Shown: in pieces, positions 8,200-16,800 of the stretch
How the letters are laid out: the number at the start of each line of letters is the position of its first letter
Numbering within the stretch: position 1 is the first letter of the stretch
DNA from: an uncultured Prevotella sp.
Lineage (GTDB): Bacteria; Bacteroidota; Bacteroidia; Bacteroidales; Bacteroidaceae
NCBI GenBank assembly: GCA_934217675.1
Contig: CAKQCV010000040.1
Span: forward strand, 1-24,552
Direction of reading: 5' to 3'
DNA: 24,552 bases
Notes under the pieces: model-generated
What the model saw: the letters and a program-made list of their open reading frames with translations, nothing else
The model's database searches: none
Told to the model about the DNA's origin: nothing
Made by a program: the position numbers and the translations under genes

Positions 8200-10971
8200 A
8201 TGAAACAATATGTAACACAAATAATCAGTTCAGTTCTGCTTTTCTTTTGTCCTGGTATGTTATGTTATGCGCAATCAACGTTTGGAAATGTTGCGGAAAG
8301 CCAAAAGGATTCAGTATTCAATTTTGCCATGAACTATTGTTTTGGAAATAGTTCTGTATCGGAATACGATTGTTATATTAATAAACAAACGACATCAAAC
8401 AAATGGCTCGTTTTCGTGGATATGATGCCTGATGCCAACTGGGAACATCCTTGCAAATACATTTATGTGGAAACTAATGGCAACAGCTATTCTGCATGTA
8501 CAGTAGACTCTTGCCTTCCGCCTCATGATATAAATCTTGAAGCTGTGGCTTTATCGCAAACTACAATGCTTAGGACTTCTAAAGTTCCTTCATATCAAGT
8601 AGGTGGTACTATTTCGGGAAATGGTAATTCATATTCCGTAAGTGTTCTGCCGGGAAAAAGCAATAATAGTTTTTCGTCAAAAACTTATGCAGTTATACTG
8701 AGTGGAGGCTCAACTCCAGAACTTAATGCCAGCCGATATTGGAACGATTGCTCTTTCATATACAAAACATTGAGGCAAACATACGGTATTCCAAAGAATA
8801 ACATAAAAGTGCTTATGTCTGACGGGAAGTCCTCAATAGCAGACCAAAATGTAGGACTGTCGTTCTTTCCTAACTTGAGAAACTCATCGTGCGATCTTGA
8901 TGGAGACGGAATAGGGGACGTGGACTATTCTGCAACAAAAGACACCCTTGTCATGGTTTTGTCGGAATTAAAATCAAAACTGACAGACGACGACCACCTC
9001 TTGGTGTTTGTTACTGACCATGGTGGTAAAGATAATACAAATGGTGAGTCATACATTAATCTTTGGAATCGCGAGCGTATATACCCGACGGAATTTGCAA
9101 ATTGTTTTAACGGCTTCAATGCCGGATACATAAGTTTTGTTCTCGGTCAATGTTATTCTGGAGGTTTCATTCCTGCATTGAAAGCGGATAACCATATTGT
9201 GATGACAGCATGTGGTGAGGACGAAGAGTCTTTTAGGTGTAGTAGCACGGATAAAGACTATAATGAGTTTCTGTACAATTGGACTTCATACCTAAATGGG
9301 AGTGATACGTATGGAAATACTGTATTGTCTAATACGGAGATGTTAGATGATATAAACGAAAAAACATTAAAGGAAGCATACGAGTATGCAGTAGAGAAAG
9401 ATTATTATAATAAGGGCAAAACTCTTAGCAGAATTGAGAATCCTCAAATCAGTATACTTGCGAATTCAACAGCAGAAACTCTTGCTCTTGATACGATTCC
9501 TCCAACGGTGGACTTGTGTATAACTGATTATAACCGTGATATTCCATCCTCGGACATGTTCATTTTTGCAAGCCCTTATATTTGGATAAGGAATCAGAAT
9601 GATGGAAAACAGATCCAGGAAACGGAAAATCCGATAGTAAACGAGGAACATCCGTATATATACATATATACAAAGGTAAGTAACCGTGGGGTTAAGCCTT
9701 ATGATGGAAACGGACAAAGTATAGGTTATTGTTGGACAAAATCTTCACTTGTTATAACAATGGATATGTGGAAAGGATTCATGAATGATGGATATGGAAA
9801 AGCTAATGATGATGGAATATACGGTAATATTATAAGTACACAAACAATAAAAGATGTCATTAATCCTGGTGATACAATTATTTCTGAGAGAAAATATTAT
9901 TTTGGAGGTGACGATTATTTTGAGGCAATAAAAAAAGATTTTGAAATGTGCATATTGGCTTATTTGACAAAGTTAACAAACCGTTGTGATGTTCCCATTA
10001 CGGATGAAGGGTATGCAGATTTAACACGCTCACATAGGGTCGCACAAAACAATATTATTGTTAAAGGCGGAAATGAACAGCTAAATACAGACAAACCAGT
10101 GACGTTGTTTAACCAGAATGATTATGCCGGCAGTTACAGCATAAGACTTAAACAAAATGAATCTTCACGCAAAATACTGTCAAAGGCAGAGGTAAACTTA
10201 AAGTTGCCTTCAACTTTAGTATCATCATTTGAAAAGACACAACAGCAAGCGGATTCCGTATTGATGGATGCAAATACGAGTGGTAAGATGCGTCTGCTTG
10301 GAGCCAACAGCATTATTCGTAATGTTACAATGGAACCGAAAGAAGTCGTACCTGTATATCTCACATGTAATTTTAATGCTGATACAGACAATTTTACTTC
10401 TGAAACTTACGACCTTGACTTTGTTGTTGTAGACAACAGAACTGGAGAAGAAATAGGAGGTCAACGATTCCGTATCAAGGAAAATGAACGTCCGGCAATT
10501 GATGCCACGTTAGATAAAACTCTCGTCAGCGTAGGACAAGTATCACTCTCTGTGGCTGAATGCAGCGAGGACGCTGAGTACGAGTGGTTTGACAAGAATG
10601 GCAAGTTGATAGGCACAGGTTCGTCAGTTACAGTTTCGTCAGGAGCTGACGCTTCGGAATATACAGTGCGCATTATCTCAAAGTCTGACGGTGCAGTTAT
10701 TTATCGTAAATCAGAAGTGGGGGGAACGTCTTATATTGATACCGTGCATCCGTCTGTAGATTATGTTGACGTTGTCTTGAAAGAAAAAACTGATGATGCT
10801 TTGTCCTTGCAACTTACGTCAGCAGATTCTGCAAAGCCTGTGCATTCGTGTGGCATAGAACCTGGTTCAAGAAGTTGTACTATGCGGGTTCAGAATTTCG
10901 TAGATGGTGTATATCAAATATCTTTATTGAAAGACGGCAAAGTATTAGATACAAAGAAATTCAAAAAATAA
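8200..10971 (+). CDS. Secreted C13 (legumain-like) cysteine peptidase with T9SS sorting domain
   Basis: This 923-residue protein has a Sec signal peptide (about 1-25, ending CYAQ), an N-terminal region of about 135 residues that may be a propeptide, and a caspase-fold catalytic domain (about 161-395). The domain opens with KTYAVILSGG, as in legumains, and shows the dyad His274 in FVTDHGG and Cys318 in GQCYSGGF. A calcium-loop-like motif, DLDGDGIGDVD (about 232-242), lies before the catalytic strand. Next come a beta-rich region (about 430-760), an Ig-like domain (about 768-840) and a C-terminal module ending GVYQISLLKDGKVLDTKKFKK-like, typical of type A T9SS sorting domains. The protein is therefore probably exported over the outer membrane and attached to the surface or released. 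C13 enzymes usually cut after Asn or Asp; specificity here is not known. Gingipain (C25) is the main alternative family but its fit is poorer. Confidence 0.85.
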   Translation: MKQYVTQIISSVLLFFCPGMLCYAQSTFGNVAESQKDSVFNFAMNYCFGNSSVSEYDCYINKQTTSNKWLVFVDMMPDANWEHPCKYIYVETNGNSYSACTVDSCLPPHDINLEAVALSQTTMLRTSKVPSYQVGGTISGNGNSYSVSVLPGKSNNSFSSKTYAVILSGGSTPELNASRYWNDCSFIYKTLRQTYGIPKNNIKVLMSDGKSSIADQNVGLSFFPNLRNSSCDLDGDGIGDVDYSATKDTLVMVLSELKSKLTDDDHLLVFVTDHGGKDNTNGESYINLWNRERIYPTEFANCFNGFNAGYISFVLGQCYSGGFIPALKADNHIVMTACGEDEESFRCSSTDKDYNEFLYNWTSYLNGSDTYGNTVLSNTEMLDDINEKTLKEAYEYAVEKDYYNKGKTLSRIENPQISILANSTAETLALDTIPPTVDLCITDYNRDIPSSDMFIFASPYIWIRNQNDGKQIQETENPIVNEEHPYIYIYTKVSNRGVKPYDGNGQSIGYCWTKSSLVITMDMWKGFMNDGYGKANDDGIYGNIISTQTIKDVINPGDTIISERKYYFGGDDYFEAIKKDFEMCILAYLTKLTNRCDVPITDEGYADLTRSHRVAQNNIIVKGGNEQLNTDKPVTLFNQNDYAGSYSIRLKQNESSRKILSKAEVNLKLPSTLVSSFEKTQQQADSVLMDANTSGKMRLLGANSIIRNVTMEPKEVVPVYLTCNFNADTDNFTSETYDLDFVVVDNRTGEEIGGQRFRIKENERPAIDATLDKTLVSVGQVSLSVAECSEDAEYEWFDKNGKLIGTGSSVTVSSGADASEYTVRIISKSDGAVIYRKSEVGGTSYIDTVHPSVDYVDVVLKEKTDDALSLQLTSADSAKPVHSCGIEPGSRSCTMRVQNFVDGVYQISLLKDGKVLDTKKFKK

Positions 10972-10984
10972 TAAGCAAAATGTA

Positions 10985-11013
10985 TTGTTTGTCTGCTGTT
11001 TTTTTTATTTTTG
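10985..11013 (+). promoter_or_regulatory. Predicted promoter of the LRR protein gene
   Basis: TTG at 10985-10987 and TATTTTTG (TAnnTTTG form) at 11006-11013 are 18 bases apart, giving a leader of about 60 bases. The LRR gene can therefore be expressed on its own as well as by read-through from the peptidase gene, whose stop is 14 bases upstream of the -33 element. Confidence 0.5.
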
Positions 11014-11067
11014 CAAAAAATATAGCAGACAGACTATCAAATATTCATTAATAAAAACAATAAAAAC

Positions 11068-11073
11068 AGGAGG
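11068..11073 (+). promoter_or_regulatory. Perfect Shine-Dalgarno site AGGAGG deciding the LRR start
   Basis: AGGAGG lies seven bases before ATG 11081. Other genes in the window have AT-rich leaders without such a site, as is usual in Bacteroidota. It fixes the start and excludes the 32-codon extension upstream, which would run through the promoter. Confidence 0.8.
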
Positions 11074-11080
11074 CAAGAAT

Positions 11081-12604
11081 ATGAAAAAACAATTAATGAC
11101 CATATTGGCAATGTTGGTTACACTTGCGCTTTTTGCTCAGAATGTAAGAACTGTCCATCTTGATGGTACGTCGCTTGAAGAAGTACTCGGTGATGATGTT
11201 CTTAACATAGAATCAATTGCGATAACGGGAAAGATAATGGAACCAGATTATAGAACGCTTGCCAAGGCTTTGGCGCTTGGACATCTTAGGGATGTAGATC
11301 TTAGTGGATGTGTGTCTCAAGGCGATACCTTATTCAGATTTTGTTATTCTGACGATAATTATCATGCTAAAGAACCTTGGAACATAAAAATGCCGCAAAA
11401 TATCAAAGTAATTTCAATAGATGCATTTAAATTGGCTACAGTTAACGACATCTCTATACCTTCTTCTGTTCGTACACTCGAACAACGTTGTTTCCAATCT
11501 GGCACTATAGTGAATAACCTTTATATAGAAGAAGGACTTGACTCCATTGGTATGTGGGCTTTTAGAGGAACAAGAATGCCGAGAAATGTATATCTGCCGG
11601 CTTCATTAAGAATATGGGCAGGTGGTGTGTTTCTTCAATCTGAAATGTCTTCAACTTTTACAAATATATGGTTTCGTGGAGAAAAACCTCCATTCTGTGT
11701 ATTTACTTCTGATGAAGAAGACTATGGATATGTATTTGACGGAACTACAAGGGATACATGGACACTACATGTGCCCAAAGGTTCAAAGAAGAATTATGAA
11801 GACGACCCAACTCTTAGTTTCATGAAGAAAATGAAGATTGTGGAATACACTCCTGCTACAACTGTTAACGGTAAGACCTTGCGCTCTGTAGACATAGCTG
11901 AAGAGGGAGTGCATCTGTATGATGCTATTAGCAAACAAGAAGCTGTAACCCTCGACAGTATCGTCGTTACAGGTGGTGAACTTAACGAGAATGACTTCTA
12001 TTTCCTTGCACGCTGTTCAGAGAAAGGAAAACTTTCAGGAGTAGACCTGTCAGGGGCAACAGTCCACAACAACGAGATACCAGACTGGGCTTTCCGCCTT
12101 TCTGTGATTAACGGAGCACCAAAGCGTGCAGACTCAAGAATAAACTTATTCGGTCATCTGCAGTATATCCGTTTGCCTCGCAACATAAACCGAATCGGCG
12201 AACAGGCATTCTTTATGACAGGCTTAAAGACAATTGATATACCAAATACGGTAAGTGTTATAGACACCAGAGCATTCGGTAAATGTGAAGACTTGCGAGA
12301 AGTGAGAGTATTTAATGCAGATCCTTCTACGATAGATGCCCGATATGCCTTTGATGAGAGCGTGTCGAAAGCTACTCTTATAGTTCCTGTCGGTGCAAAG
12401 TCGGCATATATGTCAGCTGAGGCATGGAAATACTTCGGCAGAATTGTAGAGAGCTCATCTGTTGATGGTATAAATACTGTTGTGGTGGATAACGGTATTC
12501 ATGACGATAACATTTACACTCTTGACGGCAAACTTGTTGGTACAGACATCAACACCTTGCCTAAGGGTATATATGTAGTTGATGGCAAGAAGATGGTTAA
12601 GTAA
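11081..12604 (+). CDS. BspA-type leucine-rich-repeat surface protein with T9SS-like tail
   Basis: This 507-residue protein has a signal peptide (MKKQLMTILAMLVTLALFAQ). It contains two blocks of LRR_5/BspA-type repeats, about residues 100-230 and 340-440, recognisable from units such as SIPSSVRTLEQRCFQSG and IDIPNTVSVIDTRAFGKC. Between them is a region with two copies of the pattern 'dl..L..vdlSg', at about 70 and 345. The C-terminus (about 455-507) reads IYTLDGKLVGTDINTLPKGIYVVDG then KKMVK, which is the end of a T9SS-type sorting domain. BspA proteins of oral Bacteroidota bind fibronectin, fibrinogen or other cells; the ligand here is unknown. The gene has its own promoter and a strong SD site and ends at a terminator shared with the convergent phosphatase gene. 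It may be functionally separate from the peptidase operon. Confidence 0.85.
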   Translation: MKKQLMTILAMLVTLALFAQNVRTVHLDGTSLEEVLGDDVLNIESIAITGKIMEPDYRTLAKALALGHLRDVDLSGCVSQGDTLFRFCYSDDNYHAKEPWNIKMPQNIKVISIDAFKLATVNDISIPSSVRTLEQRCFQSGTIVNNLYIEEGLDSIGMWAFRGTRMPRNVYLPASLRIWAGGVFLQSEMSSTFTNIWFRGEKPPFCVFTSDEEDYGYVFDGTTRDTWTLHVPKGSKKNYEDDPTLSFMKKMKIVEYTPATTVNGKTLRSVDIAEEGVHLYDAISKQEAVTLDSIVVTGGELNENDFYFLARCSEKGKLSGVDLSGATVHNNEIPDWAFRLSVINGAPKRADSRINLFGHLQYIRLPRNINRIGEQAFFMTGLKTIDIPNTVSVIDTRAFGKCEDLREVRVFNADPSTIDARYAFDESVSKATLIVPVGAKSAYMSAEAWKYFGRIVESSSVDGINTVVVDNGIHDDNIYTLDGKLVGTDINTLPKGIYVVDGKKMVK

Positions 12605-12648
12605 TGTCAGGTAATATAGATAAATAATAATTCTCATACATAACTTAT

Positions 12649-12703
12649 GTCCGCACTGGAGCACAGCTACATGAATTTGCTGTGTCCATGCGGACTTATT
12701 TTT
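12649..12703. terminator. Bidirectional terminator between convergent genes
   Basis: A long stem with two single-base bulges is formed by 12649-12667 (GTCCGCA, TGGA, CACAGC) and 12679-12695, with a loop near 12668-12678. T-rich sequence follows at 12696-12703, where the minus-strand phosphatase gene ends. It closes the LRR gene, and may act weakly in the other direction. Confidence 0.75.
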
Positions 12704-13322
12704 ACAGTTTTATGATCATGGCAAGTCCATTGGGAGCCACACCAATCTGCAATTTCTGCTCTTTATCAACAGGTTTGCCGTCGGGAGATTTCTTTTCCTT
12801 CTTGCATTTTGCCGTTATCCTGTCAACAATCCAATAGCTTGCTTCTGCCGATAGAAATCCTATGGCTGCTCCTGTTGCTACATCCTCCCAGTGGTGACGA
12901 TTACGTCTGACGCGGTCAGCGGCAGTAATGGTCGCAATGGTGTATCCGGCGACACTTATCCACGGATTTTTTTTTCCGAATTCCTTGTGTAATACCGTTG
13001 CTCCGCAAAAGGCAACGGCTGTATGTCCGGATGGAAAAGATTTGTTGTCTGTTCCGTCAGGTCGCATTTTATGGATAGAATGTTTCAGAAGATAGGTCGT
13101 GCCAGAGCAAAGAATGAAAGATACACCAGATTTATATAATCGCTGTTCCCATGAACTGCGACATTTCACCCCGACGCTTTTTAGAATGAACGACGCTGCC
13201 ATAGGAGTATATTGTAGCACATCGTCTATGCCATCGCCATGATAGCGTTTGTATTGTGATTGCGCATAGCAGCTTGTTGCTGTGATTATAGAAATAATTA
13301 ATACGAGTAATTTGATTTTCAT
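12702..13322 (-). CDS. PAP2-superfamily phosphatase with signal peptide
   Basis: This 206-residue protein has a signal peptide (MKIKLLVLIISIITATSCYAQ, split here by reading it as MKIKLLVLIISIITA plus TSCYAQ). The three PAP2 motifs are complete: KHSIHKMRP (K-x6-RP), FPSGH with His100, and DRVRRNRHHWED with His143 and Asp147. The two histidines and Asp form the phosphotransfer centre of this family, which removes phosphate from lipids or small phosphate esters in the periplasm. The substrate, possibly a lipid A or prenyl/phosphatidyl phosphate, cannot be told from sequence. ATG 13322 is chosen because the upstream GTG at 13340 lies inside the -7 box. It stands alone between convergent and divergent neighbours. 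Confidence 0.9.
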   Translation of the reverse strand: MKIKLLVLIISIITATSCYAQSQYKRYHGDGIDDVLQYTPMAASFILKSVGVKCRSSWEQRLYKSGVSFILCSGTTYLLKHSIHKMRPDGTDNKSFPSGHTAVAFCGATVLHKEFGKKNPWISVAGYTIATITAADRVRRNRHHWEDVATGAAIGFLSAEASYWIVDRITAKCKKEKKSPDGKPVDKEQKLQIGVAPNGLAMIIKL

Positions 13323-13326
13323 TTTG

Positions 13327-13360
13327 CAAAGATAATGCACTTTACTGATACTTTCAACAA
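13327..13360 (-). promoter_or_regulatory. Promoter of the PAP2 gene, possibly giving a leaderless transcript
   Basis: On the minus strand TATCTTTG (plus 13327-13334) is a perfect TAnnTTTG box, and TTGTTG (plus 13355-13360) lies 20 bases upstream as -33. The last base of the box is only four bases from the ATG at 13322, so transcription would start at or within a few bases of the start codon. Confidence 0.65.
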
Positions 13361-13472
13361 TAAAATGAAATTATTGTGGATAAAAATGTTATTATATGCG
13401 CCTAATATGTTATAATAATGTTAAAATGTTTAATAAACTTACATTTTAGTGATAATGTATAACATAAATGCT

Positions 13473-13480
13473 TATATTTG
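13473..13480 (+). promoter_or_regulatory. -7 box upstream of the small unknown gene
   Basis: TATATTTG matches TAnnTTTG and lies 35 bases before ATG 13516. No good -33 was found. Upstream, TTATTATA (13389-13396) and TATAATAA (13411-13418) form an inverted repeat with a 14-base spacer, in very AT-rich DNA. Confidence 0.5.
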
Positions 13481-13515
13481 TAACATCTTATAAATAATCT
13501 AAATTCTTTACCACT

Positions 13516-13800
13516 ATGACAGCTTCAGAATTTATAAAGAAAGCTATTCGCCAATTAGACGAATACATGATTCGTTCCGGAAAGGAAGAAATCAATGAGA
13601 TGGAGGCAAACCGTGAGCTTGCTAAAGTTGGAATGCTTGAGGATGAGGCATCTCATCCAGGTAAACCATTAAGGGAGTTGCTTATAAAGCTTCGTGATTC
13701 TAATTTGCTGCCACAGAATATCCGTCAGCGTTATGGAGCATGGAAAATTCGTATCTCTGGTACTGTTGCGCGAAAACCTACAGTATTGTGTGTGTTCTGA
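13516..13800 (+). CDS. Small hypothetical protein, 94 residues
   Basis: I do not recognise this protein. It has no signal peptide or membrane helix, so it is probably cytoplasmic. The first 50 residues are acidic and predicted helical (MTASEFIKKAIRQLDEY onward), followed by a conserved-looking stretch PGKPLRELLIKLRDSNLLPQ and a basic end with RQRYGAWKIRISGT. It is supported as a real gene by a TAnnTTTG box 35 bases upstream, an ATG start, and a strong terminator 33 bases after the stop. It is a single-gene unit between the divergent PAP2 gene and the convergent GH85 gene. Helical content and basic tail could suit nucleic-acid or protein binding, but there is no motif to support this. Confidence 0.75.
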   Translation: MTASEFIKKAIRQLDEYMIRSGKEEINEMEANRELAKVGMLEDEASHPGKPLRELLIKLRDSNLLPQNIRQRYGAWKIRISGTVARKPTVLCVF

Positions 13801-13833
13801 TAAATACAATACGATGTGTTTAAATATAAAATT

Positions 13834-13882
13834 GCCGGACAATGATATAAAAAGAATATCTTGTCCGGCGATTGTATTTTTG
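13834..13882. terminator. Bidirectional terminator between convergent genes
   Basis: GCCGGACAA (13834-13842) and TTGTCCGGC (13861-13869) form a perfect 9-bp stem, extended inside by GATAT/ATATC with one bulged T. T-rich sequence follows on the plus strand (to 13881) and on the minus strand. It serves the small gene and the GH85 gene. Confidence 0.8.
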
Positions 13883-13884
13883 AA

Positions 13885-16800
13885 CTATTCCTTTATTGCT
13901 TTTATCGCTTTATACAAAATTCCGTCTTTTGAGACTTTTATCAAGTATAGTCCCTTCTTGCCGGTAATGGTAATATTTGCCACATCTTTGTTGTTGACAT
14001 TTACAGGCGTGGACTGAATATGACTGCCAGAATCTGAAAATATATCAATATCATATCTTCCACTTATTGCGAAATACAAATTGACACTCTCTTTAAAAGG
14101 ATTTGGATAGATGGCAAACAAATCTTTTATTGGTTTGTCAATGTTTGATGATGGACCATCAATATCAATTATTTTCGGTATGCTAATGGAGTCGGTTCCC
14201 CATATATTTGATAAAGAAAGTTTAATGTTTTTTTTGCCTCCGAAAGAGTAGGTGACAGTTGCTGCATTGCCTGTTTCTTTTATGAGTGTAGCATCGCCAG
14301 ATTCTCCAAGTGTCCATTTTGCTTCAGTCTTTACATCAAGGTTTCCGGTTATTCCCGGATATCCGGCATCAGTATTGTTTGCACTTTGTTGAACGTATTC
14401 TGCAGTGGCAGTGTTTTCTCCTCCAGAGTTCAAAATTCTTACAACACTGGCATCATTGCCGGAAAGCTTTCCGTGGTTGGGAATTTTCCCATCGTTGCCA
14501 ATTTCTTCAAATGTGTAGTAAGCTGTAAGATTTTCTGGTATTTCAGTACTTTCGAAACCTTTCATTGCGCGGACAGCTTCCTCGTCAGAGAGTGCTTTAT
14601 TCCATATTTGCACTTCGTCAATTGCACCATTGAAAGCTGCTTTATACACACCGCCACCACCAATATATATATTTGCCGGTATTGACAGATTTATGCGCTT
14701 ATCGCTTTTGCCAACATCTTCACGCCTTTGGGATTGATCAAATACAGTTGGTCCTGCCACACGCTTGCCGTTAAGATATATTTTTTGCTTGTTGTTGGCA
14801 TCTTGTGTTACAATGATATGGTTCCATGTATTTGGCGAAACACTGTAACCGTCGGATACCATATTGAAGTTTGGAAGATTATGCGAAGACCATCCCATGG
14901 TGTTGAACGAAATTTCGTTGGCAGGGTGAATTCTGTTTGTATTTTCGTCTTTACATTCCGGGCGTACTTGAACCCACAAGTCACCCCAGTTGTTGAACGG
15001 CCATGAGTCGGCAATGGAATTTTTTGATATAAGGTTTGTACCATCGGTATCATGTGTCCATTTTTCAGTCTTGAACCATAATCCTATTGAGAACTCTTTG
15101 CCTGGCAGTACTGCGGCAGGAATAGATAGCATATCAGGATCGGTAATTGTCAGTGCTCTTGACACTTTGCCGTCAGAATCCCGTTTTGTGTATGTGTATT
15201 TCACTTCCTCGTTAGCTTTTGCTTTTGTCTTGTTTGCAGAAATTCCTTTTATTTCAGGCATCGAACCTGTTGCATTGGGTGTGATGGCAATAAAACCGCG
15301 TATGGTGGTTTCCTTTTCTTGTGCATCTGTTGTGACGATGTCGTATATGCCTTCTTTATCAATACGGGCCGATATATGTGTGGAGTTGTATACTTCTACC
15401 ACGACATCATTGCTTGCAGAATCAATAATCTTCCATGATTTAGCCGCAGGCTTTAGTTTGTCCTCATACGAAACCTTGAAATCTTCCCCCGGCTTTATCA
15501 CCGTGTGGTCAATAATTAGTTTTTCACTCTCTGTATTGTATACTATCTGCTGATAGTCACTCCATGCTATCTCGGAACCGTTCTCTCCATCCGGTGAAAC
15601 CGCACGTACACCGAAACGGCACATGCGTTCTAAGTCTTCGGCAAGAGGGGCACCGATTACGTATGTTGCCCATGATTCTGTGGTAGTGAGCAGCTTCGGT
15701 GAGTCGCCTTTCTGTTGGAAATAAATCTCATAATACCATGTTCCAACTTCATCATTATAGGTTTTCTGTTCTCCACTTTCTTCCTTTGAGGCGTACCTCA
15801 TCTTAAAGTCTACGCTGTTGTAATAGCCACGCAGAATTTCAATATCTTTTATTTGTGGCATGACTGTGGCAAAGACTTGCAATGGATTGCGCAGTGCCAG
15901 TTCTCCTATATTTATTTGGTAGTTGGCATCTGTGTTCTCAAGAGCAATTCCAATCATTGCAATCTTGTCACCCGGTTTTATTCCGAATTTTGAAAGATTG
16001 GTCTTGAATGTTGTCCATGTTTCAGCTTCCTGTGCTGCCGGAATATCTATTTCTTTATAATTCTTGATATCATCTTTCAGGGCAATGAACAGTTTAGCAT
16101 GGCTTTCAGTATTTTTTTTCAGCTTGTATGTAATCGAGAACTCGTAATCAGGTTGTACCTCAAGCTTGGTCTTGAATAGTTTTATCCTTGAAAAATCAGT
16201 AGCTCCATATAGCTTCAGACAGGATCCTCCGGTGTATGCATCGTCCCATGTCAGCTCGGCTTTTGTAAGGGTGGCGATATTTTGCACGGTCACTTCATCA
16301 TTTTTGTCAGTAATCCAGAATCGCCATGTGGGCAGATAGTCTTGGGTATTTATATTATACCATTTTGAACTGGACACTTTTTGCCCATCTTTATAAAGTG
16401 CAAGTCCGTTGCCAAGGTTAAATCGTGTAACGAACGGTATGTTTTGAATTGTAGACTTAGCAGTAAGCAGACGAGCCAATCCGTGGAAAGTTGTAAGGTC
16501 GACATTTGCTAAAGTACAGTCTGTGCGAACTTTTGGCAATAGTCCAGGGTTACGGTTTCCACCAGAGAATATTAGCTCTTGTTTAAGCAAATAAGCCTTC
16601 TGTATAGCTTCATCAGATGTTCCGTCATCGGTAGCACTTTGATGGATAAGACTCTGTGCATGTGCTCCCCAAAATCCGACAGAAATTTCATCGTTTATCA
16701 GTGCCTGCCAATAATCTTGTTTTAGTCCTCGACCCTGAATGTCAAAACCTGCATAATAGTCGTATGGACTGCGCTTTATTGACTTTGCGAATTTTGATGA

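Noticed and set aside
10985..11080. N-terminal extension of the LRR gene
   Set aside because: It would cover the promoter and the SD site; the signal peptide starts at ATG 11081.
14990..15553. 187-codon plus-strand open frame inside the GH85 gene
   Set aside because: It is antisense to a gene with clear domains, has no promoter or recognisable product, and looks like a by-product of the codon pattern.
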